Source: Pararhizobium sp. IMCC21322 (GTDB lineage: Bacteria; Pseudomonadota; Alphaproteobacteria; Rhizobiales; GCA-2746425). From it: a stretch of 64,000 bases of DNA. The notes beneath the pieces are model-generated. The model did not search any database, had not been told where the DNA came from, and was given only the letters and a program-made list of their open reading frames with translations. Below, piece by piece: positions 8,556 through 17,065 of the stretch; the first letter of the stretch is position 1, and every line of letters starts with the position of its first letter. The stretch lies in the NCBI RefSeq assembly GCF_030758295.1, contig NZ_CP132335.1, forward strand, positions 1,712,412-1,776,411, given 5' to 3'. The position numbers and the translations under genes are program-made.

Positions 8556-8996
8556 TCAGGCGGCAAACGCCTGACACAGGGGAGTGCCAGACGTTTGCGG
8601 GGAAAGCCGACTTGAAAGGTATGACGGCTTTGACAGTGCCGTTTTAACCTTGTGGTATAATGCGTGGTGCAGCTTCATGCTTGTCCAATAGAGCCGGAAG
8701 ACGCGGTTGAACTCGATCTCAAGCGTGCGCTCGGCAATGTAGGCGATTTTGCTCTCTTCGCGGCTCCGGCGCATTTTTCTCAACTCTTTGGATAAGTCCT
8801 GCGCTTCCCCCCGGAACAGCTCCAGCATTTCTGTGCTGGCTTTGAAGGGCATATAGTCCGGCACAGTTGTTTCCGCTGTTGCGCGTTCGATTTGCTCCAT
8901 GATTTCCTGTGCCACGGCCTCACCATAGCGTTTTTCAAGCTCTGCTCTGAGTGCCTCATTGTCTTCTTTTTCAGTATTCTTATTAGTATTACTCAT
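8556..8996 (-). CDS. Helical hypothetical protein
   Basis: A 146-residue charged protein, mostly helical, with no recognised family. Residues 10-40 are Glu/Ala/Arg-rich (coiled-coil-like); the middle has a KASTEMLELFRGEAQDLSKELRKMRRSREESK-like charged helix. GGGGG sits just before its ATG. The same-strand XRE gene follows, so the pair may be a regulator with its partner. No function can be assigned. Confidence 0.5.
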   Translation of the reverse strand: MSNTNKNTEKEDNEALRAELEKRYGEAVAQEIMEQIERATAETTVPDYMPFKASTEMLELFRGEAQDLSKELRKMRRSREESKIAYIAERTLEIEFNRVFRLYWTSMKLHHALYHKVKTALSKPSYLSSRLSPQTSGTPLCQAFAA

Positions 8997-9121
8997 AATA
9001 AACCCCCGTGTGTCTCAATATATAAATATGTAAATTAATAATATGTTGTACTTTCTACAGATATATGGTTAAAGAATGGTTAATATATAGTAATAATAGA
9101 AATTAAATTCCGGTATAGACA

Positions 9122-9778
9122 ATGATTACTAAAGAACAATTACGCGCAGCAAGAGGTTTGGCGGGCTTCGAGCAAAAATTCGTTGCTGAGAATATCGGCG
9201 TAGACCCGAAAACTATTTCCAATATCGAAAACGGAAAGGGCAACGTTTCAAGCCCCCATGCTGCAAAGCTTGTCAATTTCTATGAAACGCGCGGCGTCGA
9301 ATTTACCGATCACAATGGGGTCCGGCAAATCCCTTCGGGTGTTCGGGTCTATCGTGGAAACGCTGAGTTCCGCCAATTCTATGACGATATCTACGAAACA
9401 GCCCGAAAGGTCGGCGGCGAGGTATGCCTTTACAACGCCGCATCACACCTTGTCATCGGCGCTTTGGGTGCTGACTTCGTGAAGGTTCAACAAGAACGCA
9501 TGCTGGCGTTAAAAGACAAAAAGCCCAATCAATTTAGATACAGGGTTATTTTTGCGGAAGGTGACGGCACATTTTTCGGCGCGTCCTATTGCGAATATCG
9601 CTGGATAAATCCCGAACACTTCAATGATACGGCTACCTTTGTCTATGGCGACAAGGTGGGCATTGCCACGTTTGAGAATAACGACGTCATGGTTGTTGTT
9701 ATCAAGAATGCCGGTTTTGCCGAGTCCCTGAAAAAGCAGTTCAGCTTGCAGTGGCAATTGACGCATGAGCCAAAGTGA
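9122..9778 (+). CDS. XRE regulator with C-terminal sensor-like domain
   Basis: A 218-residue protein. Residues 1-60 form a Cro/CI helix-turn-helix (AENIGVDPKTISNIENGKG). Residues about 75-215 form a second domain (SGVRVYRGNAEFRQFYDDIYETA and later GDKVGIATFENNDVMVVVIKN) resembling the TrmB/phospholipase-D-like sensor domain attached to some regulators. The stop overlaps the start of the next gene (TGATG), which means translational coupling to the acetyltransferase. The upstream 120 bases are very AT-rich and likely hold the promoter. The ligand is unknown. Confidence 0.8.
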   Translation: MITKEQLRAARGLAGFEQKFVAENIGVDPKTISNIENGKGNVSSPHAAKLVNFYETRGVEFTDHNGVRQIPSGVRVYRGNAEFRQFYDDIYETARKVGGEVCLYNAASHLVIGALGADFVKVQQERMLALKDKKPNQFRYRVIFAEGDGTFFGASYCEYRWINPEHFNDTATFVYGDKVGIATFENNDVMVVVIKNAGFAESLKKQFSLQWQLTHEPK

Positions 9779-10341
9779 TGCTCGGGACAATTAAACGCAC
9801 ACACTTCATGGAGACAAAGAACCAGTTCAATGCGCGTGGCGTTTGCGCGAAACACAGATTGGTTGAAGTCATCCCAAACCCAAAGGAGATTATTAATCGT
9901 GTGTCGCGCATTCCGTGGAATTGGATCAACAAGGAACTTTACGATGTTGATGTTTTAACCGCGCGGATCAAAAATCAAAATATGCGTTTGTTTGATTTTG
10001 TTGAAGCTGGAAAACAGATTGGCTATTGCATCGCTGTACCCCCGGATCAAAATATTACCAGGACGTTTCTTACGGCGGCAAGGCCAAAAAATCCGATTGA
10101 GATCGAGAACATCGCCCTGTTCCCCGAACATGCCGGCAATGGCAGAGGCCGTAGCGTGGTCAATCTCATGATGGGTAAGTTGTTTGAAGACGGTCATGAT
10201 GTTGTCTGCCTCAACACCAGCGAAACAAACTATCCAACATTATCCGCATTCTATGAGCGCATCGGAATGACCAATGTGGGGCAGGATAAAATTCCGGACT
10301 TCAACATCAGGACGCGTCAGCCAGAATGCATCGTGGCTTGA
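9778..10341 (+). CDS. GNAT-family acetyltransferase
   Basis: A 187-residue protein. The C-terminal half has the acetyl-CoA-binding pattern of the GNAT fold: IENIALFPEHAGNGRGRSVV (the N-G-R-G loop binds the pyrophosphate) followed by a helix and LSAFYERIGM. The N-terminal half is less typical. ATG 9778 overlaps the stop of the regulator gene. The substrate is unknown; coupling to a sensor-type regulator suggests they act in one pathway or that the enzyme modifies the regulator or its ligand. Confidence 0.8.
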   Translation: MLGTIKRTHFMETKNQFNARGVCAKHRLVEVIPNPKEIINRVSRIPWNWINKELYDVDVLTARIKNQNMRLFDFVEAGKQIGYCIAVPPDQNITRTFLTAARPKNPIEIENIALFPEHAGNGRGRSVVNLMMGKLFEDGHDVVCLNTSETNYPTLSAFYERIGMTNVGQDKIPDFNIRTRQPECIVA

Positions 10342-10398
10342 TCTGATTGCTGCATTGCATCCTGCGCAAATCCCGCGTTCAAAAGTTACGCAAGAATT

Positions 10399-10443
10399 TG
10401 CGTGTTGCGTAATGGTGCTACGTTGGCAACCGCGCAACACGCA
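10399..10443. repeat. 11-bp perfect inverted repeat between GNAT and XRE genes
   Basis: TGCGTGTTGCG at 10399-10409 is repeated in inverted form at 10433-10443, with 23 bases between. A further half (TTACGCAA, 10386-10393) overlaps the left arm. It lies 60 bases after the acetyltransferase and 210 bases before the XRE gene at 10652. It has no T-run, so an operator or RNA hairpin is more likely than a terminator. The rest of 10342-10651 shows no gene. Confidence 0.5.
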
Positions 10444-10651
10444 CAAAATGCTGCCTATGGCATGGTTTTTCTTGAGCGTTGATCTGGAGATCTGCGATTA
10501 TCTTTTGATGAGCGAAACAAAAACCATCACCCAACATCACAGAACAATGCGATATTTCCCCATCGCTTGTGCAGATCGGGGGAAAGCCAGCCGAAAGCGA
10601 TTTGGGGTGTGTAGGCTTTCCTCCGGTTTCTTGCGCTTTTGAAAGCTTGAA

Positions 10652-11041
10652 ATGCGACTGGTAGATCGAGATATTGAAAAACTAATCGGGCAACGCCTAA
10701 AGAAGGCGCGCCTCGAGGCAGGTCTGACGCAAGCCGCTCTAGCTGAAAAAACTGGTATCAAATTCCAACAACTTCAAAAATATGAGTCTGGCAAGAACAG
10801 GATTTCATCATTCAAATTGTTACAATCCGCTATCATCCTGGATCAACCAGTGAGTTATTTTTTGTGTGATGCGCGTGCCGTTTTGACCGGCAGGCAATTA
10901 TTATCAGAGCCGCGAAGCTTGGATGATGTTGAAACGATTTTCGGCTATGGCCTTATCGTTCATGAAATACGCGACCCTGCATTCAGGCGGTCTATTATCA
11001 ATCTCATTCGCCGCCACAACAAAATTGCTGAAATCACCTAA
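10652..11041 (+). CDS. XRE-family regulator
   Basis: A 129-residue protein with a helix-turn-helix at residues 12-65 (IGQRLKKARLEAGLTQAALAEKTGI then QQLQKYESGKNRIS). The C-terminal 60 residues end in a basic amphipathic helix. This build (short N-terminus, central HTH, short tail) is common for free-standing regulators of alphaproteobacteria. It stands alone between the GNAT gene and the convergent DUF995 gene. Confidence 0.85.
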   Translation: MRLVDRDIEKLIGQRLKKARLEAGLTQAALAEKTGIKFQQLQKYESGKNRISSFKLLQSAIILDQPVSYFLCDARAVLTGRQLLSEPRSLDDVETIFGYGLIVHEIRDPAFRRSIINLIRRHNKIAEIT

Positions 11042-11149
11042 ATTGGTTTCAGCCCATCCTGTTTTGCCCCGCGCGCAACAATCTTGAGACTGTCATCAGG
11101 CAGAGGCCGCTGTAACTTAACGGCCTCGACCTACAACGGCGCTTCGCCT

Positions 11150-11566
11150 TCAAAGGCCTGACGCGGGTTCGAAGCCAAGCAATACAAAGGTCATTTTGCC
11201 TTCTACGTTGAATTTCTGCACCGTTTCGCCAACCCGCACCGCCGTCAGGCAGCGGTAACGCCCTTTGTCTGCCGCCATGGAGACACACACCTGATTATTA
11301 TCGGTAATTGCATAGGCACCGGTGCCCTTCCAGCCACCGTTTGTCAGTTCGCCCTCCAAAATGTTGCTCGGGTCATAGAAAAATCGAAACTCTTTCTCCC
11401 CAGCTTTGGCAGTTACAACTTTTCCGACAATCAGCTCGGCGATCTGGCCTGCGTTGAGCATTTCGCCACCATTGTTGATCGCGGTTTCCAAATCTGTTCC
11501 GGCGAAGGCAACGCCGCCCGCCAAGGCAAAAGCTGTCGCCGTCGCGTATGCTTTCAAATGTGTCAC
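11150..11566 (-). CDS. DUF995-like exported protein
   Basis: A 138-residue protein starting with GTG. Residues 1-22 are a signal peptide (cleavage after VAFA). The mature part has LNAGQIAELIVGKVVTA, FRFFYDPSNILEGELTNGGWKGTGAYAI and CVSMAADKGRYRCLT, in which the two Cys may form a disulphide; this is the DUF995 pattern of small periplasmic proteins. The family function is unknown. It is divergent from the winged-helix/TPR regulator gene at 11733 across a 166-base gap. Confidence 0.75.
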   Translation of the reverse strand: MTHLKAYATATAFALAGGVAFAGTDLETAINNGGEMLNAGQIAELIVGKVVTAKAGEKEFRFFYDPSNILEGELTNGGWKGTGAYAITDNNQVCVSMAADKGRYRCLTAVRVGETVQKFNVEGKMTFVLLGFEPASGL

Positions 11567-11732
11567 GTCAGTTCTCCAATGTTTCTAATGCGTTATCTGG
11601 GCGATTGCCCATGTAGCAGTGTTAGGCTGTGCAGGTTGAGTAAGCTTGATCGAAAGCTGATATTTTCTGACATCGAGGTGACAATCCCCAAAGATCATTG
11701 AGAAAAAGATCGGCGAAGGGATAGAGTGACTG

Positions 11733-13376
11733 ATGTATTCTTTTGATGACTTTCAGTTTGACCCCGCTACCGGTGGATTATCGCAGAGTGGGAAACCCAT
11801 CGCTTTGGAACCCCAAGCCATACGGCTATTGGAAGTTCTGATCCGACACCGGGATCGGATCGTCAGCAAAGAAGACCTTATCGAGGAAATCTGGGACGGG
11901 CGTGCCATCACGGACGCCGCGCTCAATACGCGGGTTCGATCTGTCCGCAAGGCCTTGGGCGATGCTGCGACCACCTCCAAATTTATCAAAACATTTCCCA
12001 AACGGGGGTTCCAGTTTGTCGCTGAGGTAACAACTGGCGTGGCTGCGACGAAGGCCCCGTCTAACCAAATAAGACGGATTATGATTGTTACTGCACTGGC
12101 TCTTGCGGTTGCTACCGTCTTTATTGCAATGACCCTGTTCACCACGAAACCCAAAGCGCTTGCGACGGAAAAACCTTCGGTGGCCGTCGTGCAGTTTGAA
12201 AACCTTGATGGGCAAAATGGCGCGCAGTATTTTGTCGATGGATTGACCGACGACCTGATTGCGCATCTTTCGCGCCATCGAGAGCTGTTTGTTGTGTCAC
12301 GTGCGACGATGTTTTCTTACGCAGAAGGTTCGAACACACCTGTGGAAATCGCGCGCGATTTGGGCGTTGGATATGTGGTGCGTGGGAGCGTGCGTCGAGA
12401 CGGTGGGCAAGTGCGGGTCAGTGGTGAGTTAATAGATATCGATGCCAACAAGACGATTTGGGCTGAAACCTTTGATCGCAAACTCACCGATATCTTCGCC
12501 GTTCAGGACGAAATCAGCCAAGCGATTGCGGGCCAGTTGCTCCCTGAGATTTATGCGTCTGACGCTGTCCGGGTAAGGGACGAACCAACCGACGACATGG
12601 GCGCCTGGGACCTATATTTGCGCGGGCGTAGCAGCCAGGAAATTTACTCAAAGGACGCGCAAGAAGATGCGGTGCGTTATGCGCAGCAGGCGATTGATCG
12701 TGATCCTGAATTTGCCACTGCATACAGTCTGTTGGCGCGTGCACTCGGCACTATGTTTTTCTTTCAATGGACTGAGAACCCGCATGACACGCTGGTGTCT
12801 GCGACCGAGGCTGCCAAGCGTGCCATTGAACTGGACGATCAAGATGCTCAGGCGCATGCGGCTTTGGGCTATCTTTACCGATTTACCGGTGATGCAGACC
12901 CAGCCATCGCAAATCTGGAGCGGGCTGTTGCACTTAACCCGAATGACGCCCGCATCCGCTTAGAACTGGCGCACACACTCGATTGGTTTCGGTTCCAAGA
13001 CCGAGCACTTCCACAAATTGAAATGGCCCTCAAGCTCAGTCCTCGAGATCCGCTGTTGCAAAACATGTATTTCTACAAAGGCCATATTCTGTTCCATCTT
13101 GGTCGCCACGAAGAAGCGCTTGAAGCAGCGCGTCAGCTTGGAACAGTCGCGACAAGTAACACGTGGCGCGTTTTCCATCATTTGCTGCGCGCAGCCAACC
13201 TTATTGAACTGGACCGAGCTGAGGATGCGTTAGATGCGATAGAGGCAGCGCTGGCCATAAATCCAAAACTGTCTGTATTGGCGATGCGACGACAGTTCGC
13301 GGGATCTCGGAACCATCCAGAAAATCGCAGGATTTGGTTGGAGAGTTTGAAGAAAGCGGGATTACCCGATCAATGA
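11733..13376 (+). CDS. Winged-helix, TolB-like and TPR regulator (CadC/ToxR type)
   Basis: A 547-residue protein. Residues 1-105 are an OmpR/PhoB winged helix (LEPQAIRLLEVLIRHRDRIVSKEDLIEEIW). One membrane helix spans about 113-137. Residues about 145-260 match the TolB-N-like domain found in adenylate cyclase and CadC-type proteins (FVDGLTDDLIAHLSRHRELFVVSR, DIDANKTIWAETFDRK). TPR units fill about 300-520. Such proteins bind DNA from the membrane and sense through the outer part. The divergent DUF995 gene is a candidate target because of position. Confidence 0.85.
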   Translation: MYSFDDFQFDPATGGLSQSGKPIALEPQAIRLLEVLIRHRDRIVSKEDLIEEIWDGRAITDAALNTRVRSVRKALGDAATTSKFIKTFPKRGFQFVAEVTTGVAATKAPSNQIRRIMIVTALALAVATVFIAMTLFTTKPKALATEKPSVAVVQFENLDGQNGAQYFVDGLTDDLIAHLSRHRELFVVSRATMFSYAEGSNTPVEIARDLGVGYVVRGSVRRDGGQVRVSGELIDIDANKTIWAETFDRKLTDIFAVQDEISQAIAGQLLPEIYASDAVRVRDEPTDDMGAWDLYLRGRSSQEIYSKDAQEDAVRYAQQAIDRDPEFATAYSLLARALGTMFFFQWTENPHDTLVSATEAAKRAIELDDQDAQAHAALGYLYRFTGDADPAIANLERAVALNPNDARIRLELAHTLDWFRFQDRALPQIEMALKLSPRDPLLQNMYFYKGHILFHLGRHEEALEAARQLGTVATSNTWRVFHHLLRAANLIELDRAEDALDAIEAALAINPKLSVLAMRRQFAGSRNHPENRRIWLESLKKAGLPDQ

Positions 13377-13494
13377 GCGAGGGTCGGCAAGGCGGACCTT
13401 TATGCATTTCGCAGCATCGTGCAGTTTGGGCTCAAAGCTGCCCATTCCCGCACCACAGTATCCAACGAGATAATCAGAATTGCCTGATCACCTA

Positions 13495-13530
13495 CGGCCC
13501 TTTGCCGACCTTTGTGTCATCCGCAGCGAA
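13495..13530. repeat. Copy 1 of a 36-bp dispersed intergenic repeat
   Basis: Thirty-two of 36 bases match the copy at 16881-16916. The shared core is GTGTCATCCGCAGCGAA. It lies between the TPR regulator and the MerR gene. Related but weaker fragments occur in other intergenic stretches of this window. Confidence 0.7.
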
Positions 13531-13667
13531 CGGCTGTAATCACTGGATCGGCAAAAACCTTTAACGATCACTTTGGTTTGAAAGGGGTTTTGAATAGCGT
13601 CAAACAAGGTTGTTGGCGCATGTTCCAAAAACGAGTTTTTTTGGGAAAACCGTTCATCATACTTCCA

Positions 13668-14078
13668 TTAGTGTTCGGTCTCACAAAGCCCGTGATCGGC
13701 AAGTGTTTCGATAACGGCGCAGTCTGCTACATTGTCGGATTCACACTTGGTAATGCGCTTCAACTCACGCTCTAACCGCCGCAGTTTTGCAATTCTGGTC
13801 TGCACGTCTTTGAGGTGCTGAGCCGCAATACTGTGCGCATCTTGGCATGGCTTCTCAGGATGCTGACTCAAATCCAGCAACCCCCTGATGTCTTCAACCG
13901 AGAATCCAAGATCACGGGAATGCCGGATAAATGAGAGGCGTCCTAAGCCGTCTTTTGTGTATCGACGTTGGTTGCCTTCTGAGCGTTCTGGCGCATCAAT
14001 CAAGCCCATCTGCTCATAATAGCGGATCGTCGGAATTTTCACGCCTGTGCGCTTGGAAAGCTGGCCAATTGAAAACAT
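13668..14078 (-). CDS. MerR-family heavy-metal regulator (ZntR/CadR/PbrR-like)
   Basis: A 136-residue protein. Residues 1-70 are the MerR winged helix (FSIGQLSKRTGVKIPTIRYYEQMGLI). A coiled dimer helix follows. Metal ligands fit the ZntR/CadR group: Cys78 with His82, and Cys112 and Cys120 in KCESDNVADCAVIE. A Cys also lies at 132. The ATG at 14078 begins the domain; a longer frame to 14225 runs through the divergent promoter. It is divergent from a CDF exporter gene and would activate it on binding Zn, Cd or Pb. Confidence 0.9.
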   Translation of the reverse strand: MFSIGQLSKRTGVKIPTIRYYEQMGLIDAPERSEGNQRRYTKDGLGRLSFIRHSRDLGFSVEDIRGLLDLSQHPEKPCQDAHSIAAQHLKDVQTRIAKLRRLERELKRITKCESDNVADCAVIETLADHGLCETEH

Positions 14079-14089
14079 TAAAAAAATCC

Positions 14090-14120
14090 TTGAAGCTATA
14101 GCTACTAGAGACATTATATT
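14090..14120 (+). promoter_or_regulatory. MerR-type promoter with 19-bp spacer
   Basis: A -35 box TTGAAG (14090-14095) and a -10 box TATATT (14115-14120) are 19 bp apart, the extended spacing that MerR activators correct by twisting DNA. The spacer carries the dyad CTATAGCTACTAG, close to known PbrR/CadR operators. It faces the CDF gene at 14150. Confidence 0.85.
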
Positions 14121-14149
14121 TATAGAGAACCGAATTTGAAAGCCTGCAA

Positions 14150-14854
14150 ATGAACAATACAACTGACGAAACCACACAGCCTGTCCAAAAGGGCGACACT
14201 GCTTGCGGATGCTCCGGCAACCCAAAATTTGATGGTGTCAATCCAACCTACAAGCGCGTGTTATGGGTCGTCATATTCATCAATGCCGCAATGTTCGTGG
14301 TGGAAATGTCCGCAGGTAAACTTGCAGGTTCGCAGGCATTGCAAGCGGATGCCCTCGACTTTTTAGGCGATGCTTTGACCTATGGTCTAAGCCTTGCTGT
14401 TATAGGTATGAGTCTTAAAGTCCGTTCAACCGCTGCTCTGCTTAAGGGTTTGAGTTTGCTGTTTATGGGGCTGTGGGTCTTTGGCTCAACGGTCTACCAG
14501 TTTCTCGTTCTTGATATGCCTAAGGCAGAAATTATGGGTCTGATCGGCCTTCTCGCCCTTGCAGCTAACTTGGCAAGTGTCCTGCTACTCATGCGCTACA
14601 AAGATGGTGATGCAAATGTCAGGTCTGTTTGGCTGTGTTCACGCAATGATGCCATTGGCAATGTCGCTGTCATGGTCGCTAGTGTGGCGGTATGGCTGAC
14701 GGCCACAGCATGGCCTGACCTTGTGGTCGCAATATTCATGGCAGGACTTTTCTTGCGGTCCGCCCAGCTCATTCTGGTTCAATCATGGCAGGAATTGCGT
14801 TCCGGGGAAGATTCTGGTGCTTTGGACAGTCATGGACATCATCATGCTCATTGA
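14150..14854 (+). CDS. CDF-family cation exporter
   Basis: A 234-residue membrane protein with about six helices. Metal-site positions show DFLGD in the second helix (DxxxD type) and SRNDAIGN in the fifth, as in cation diffusion facilitators that swap protons for Zn, Cd or related ions. The N-terminus has a CGC motif (Cys19, Cys21) and the C-terminus a His cluster (HGHHHAH), both plausible metal-binding tails; the usual cytoplasmic C-terminal domain is missing. Expression is probably controlled by the divergent MerR protein. Confidence 0.85.
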   Translation: MNNTTDETTQPVQKGDTACGCSGNPKFDGVNPTYKRVLWVVIFINAAMFVVEMSAGKLAGSQALQADALDFLGDALTYGLSLAVIGMSLKVRSTAALLKGLSLLFMGLWVFGSTVYQFLVLDMPKAEIMGLIGLLALAANLASVLLLMRYKDGDANVRSVWLCSRNDAIGNVAVMVASVAVWLTATAWPDLVVAIFMAGLFLRSAQLILVQSWQELRSGEDSGALDSHGHHHAH

Positions 14855-15120
14855 AATCAAAAGACTGTTCGTTTCTTGAAAGCAGTCATTGACCCTACTG
14901 AGACCAGAGGTAACTTCGTCCGCAGACTAGACCTTGAAACAAAGCGAAGTGAGAGTGCGCTTCCCGTCTAAACTGTCCTTGCCGGAATCGGCCCAATGCG
15001 GACCTTCGTTGATACGATCTGTGTGCTAGGTTCGCACTACAACAATGCGGGACAAACCTGACTTTGGTCGATGCACAAAGCGCTCGCATTTTTTGCACGA
15101 TCGGCTAATCTCACTGAACA

Positions 15121-15966
15121 ATGACCTATGATGTGACCATGTTAATTCTGCTAGCCGCAGCTTTGCACGCTGGCTGGAATGCATTGATAAAAATCAGTGG
15201 CGACCGGATTGCCGTGATGGCGGTTGTCACAATGGCAGGCAGCATTTTGTCGGTGTTCGCACTACCCTTTGTGGATAGTCCTGACCCCGCAAGTTGGCCG
15301 CTGCTGGTTTTGACCATCGCTATTCACACCGGGTATCATTTTTTTCTTCCTGTTGCCTACGATCACGGTGATTTCGGGCAGGTATATCCAATTGCTCGGG
15401 GTATGGCCCCGATTCTTGTCACTCTGGGCGCATTGATCTTCGCTGGAGAGCACGTTAGCCAATTCGCGTTAGTAGGCATTTTGTGTCTCGCCGTTGGTGT
15501 AATGGCGCTGGCTTTCGATGGTGGAAAAGTCAGCTCTATCAATCCAAAGGCAATACTCTTTGCACTTGCGACAGGCGTTTGCATTGCGTCCTACACGGTT
15601 GTCGATGGAATAGGCGTGAGGCAATCCGGGTCGATATTGGGTTTTGCAGTGTGGCTCACCATTTGCAATGGTGTCCTAACTTTCCTGATTGCGCTCATTT
15701 GGAAGAAGCGCGAAATAGTAGTGGTCTTGAAAAACAACGCTTTGATCGGTTTCGCCGGGGGCGCGATGCAAGTTGGAGCCTATTGGATTATCGTCTACGC
15801 ATTGGCTGTAGCGCCCATGGGAATGGTCTCTGGCCTACGCGAAACAAGCGTTCTTTTCGCCGCGCTCATTTCAACTTTCTTGCTGAAGGAAGGTTTCGGC
15901 GTTTGGCGCTTTGTGTCCGCCTGCCTGGTAACGTTTGGGCTAATAGTCAGTCGAAACAGAAGTTAG
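15121..15966 (+). CDS. EamA-family (DMT superfamily) transporter
   Basis: A 281-residue membrane protein of about ten helices in two repeats of the EamA/RhaT type. The hallmark end of the first repeat (QVYPIARGMAPILVTLGALIFAGE) and of the second (MVSGLRETSVLFAALISTFLLKE) are clear. Relatives export or import amino acids, nucleobases or other metabolites; the substrate cannot be read from sequence. It stands alone. Confidence 0.85.
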   Translation: MTYDVTMLILLAAALHAGWNALIKISGDRIAVMAVVTMAGSILSVFALPFVDSPDPASWPLLVLTIAIHTGYHFFLPVAYDHGDFGQVYPIARGMAPILVTLGALIFAGEHVSQFALVGILCLAVGVMALAFDGGKVSSINPKAILFALATGVCIASYTVVDGIGVRQSGSILGFAVWLTICNGVLTFLIALIWKKREIVVVLKNNALIGFAGGAMQVGAYWIIVYALAVAPMGMVSGLRETSVLFAALISTFLLKEGFGVWRFVSACLVTFGLIVSRNRS

Positions 15967-16148
15967 ACAAATGAACAAGGTCTGCTTCTGTGAGTGGGTA
16001 AAACAGAGATGAACTGCGGTGAATAAAACGGTCAAAATGGGCTTGAAGTTGCCGATGTCATCTTGCAACAACTCCATGAATTTGCCCTGACGATAGCCGC
16101 TAGTTACGGCCCAAAGTTGCCTTTCGAGGGAGTCCAGGATTGTTCCTG

Positions 16149-16778
16149 CTATTTCTCCAAAGCGGACTGTCCTTTATCAGCGACTATCGCTTTAAATGCT
16201 TCATGTTTCCAACGTGAACTCAAACGCTTAAATCTACGCCACATAAGAAATACTAGAGTCGTCAGGACTATCGCTCCGACCAGGTGCGAGAAAGCGATTT
16301 TTTCAGACGTAAAGACAGCCGAACCAATCAAGATCGTTAGGATAGTCGAGTTCAAAAAAGCACCTCTCGCGATTCGATCTCTACTGCTTCTCATCTCGAA
16401 TTGCTCCGACAGCCTCTCCGATCTTTCGAAGAGTTCTGCCGTGTCAATTTTGGTGTCGTACTTTTTTGGACCTCTTGGAAGCAACCATCTCAGATAAGCC
16501 GGCAAGCCATCCCGCAACTTAGTAGCGCATTTCGGATGCCAATAATCATCAAGCAACTTAGCCAATACGTCAGTTGAAATTTTAGAAACAAAGTCCACCA
16601 GCATGCCTGCAAGATATATGTTTGGCAGCAAGAACCCGGCGGTTACCACCGAAATTTGTAACGGTCGGAGCCCGTCTGGCATCGGCATGATCTCCAATGC
16701 TCCTGCAAACCAAAACACCATCAATAACCCCGAGCCGGTAATCAGGTATTCAATAAGAAGTCCGGGTAATGATTTCAC
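16149..16778 (-). CDS. Hypothetical membrane protein
   Basis: A 209-residue protein with about four membrane helices: residues 8-26, 40-62, 140-158 and 163-181. The loop between the second and third (about 65-138) is large, charged and probably cytoplasmic, with a basic RWLLPRGPKKY segment. No family is recognised. It stands alone, with intergenic gaps on both sides. Confidence 0.6.
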   Translation of the reverse strand: MKSLPGLLIEYLITGSGLLMVFWFAGALEIMPMPDGLRPLQISVVTAGFLLPNIYLAGMLVDFVSKISTDVLAKLLDDYWHPKCATKLRDGLPAYLRWLLPRGPKKYDTKIDTAELFERSERLSEQFEMRSSRDRIARGAFLNSTILTILIGSAVFTSEKIAFSHLVGAIVLTTLVFLMWRRFKRLSSRWKHEAFKAIVADKGQSALEK

Positions 16779-16880
16779 AACTGAACTCCGAATCGTTAGC
16801 GTCGCAGTTCACCTAACTTGAACCACGAAATGTAGAATGTGCAACGCCATTCGCGGATGTTCGTGGGTGATAGACACACT

Positions 16881-16916
16881 CGGTCCATTGCCGACTTTCG
16901 TGTCATCCGCAGCGAA
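16881..16916. repeat. Copy 2 of the 36-bp dispersed intergenic repeat
   Basis: Direct repeat of 13495-13530 with four mismatches. Both copies can be read as a short PLPTFVSSAA peptide on the plus strand, but frames around them are not conserved, so they are treated as DNA repeats, not genes. Confidence 0.7.
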
Positions 16917-17065
16917 AGTCAGCCTGGAGCCATTGGTGATCGATACTGCGCGATGGGCCAAAGTCTGCTATGCCGGTAGAAACGGTCAATCCGTCATTCA
17001 AGAGTGGAGCAAACAATTAATGCTTGTTGCGCGTATCGCCGTGCATCATAACTGTGAGAAGGTAC

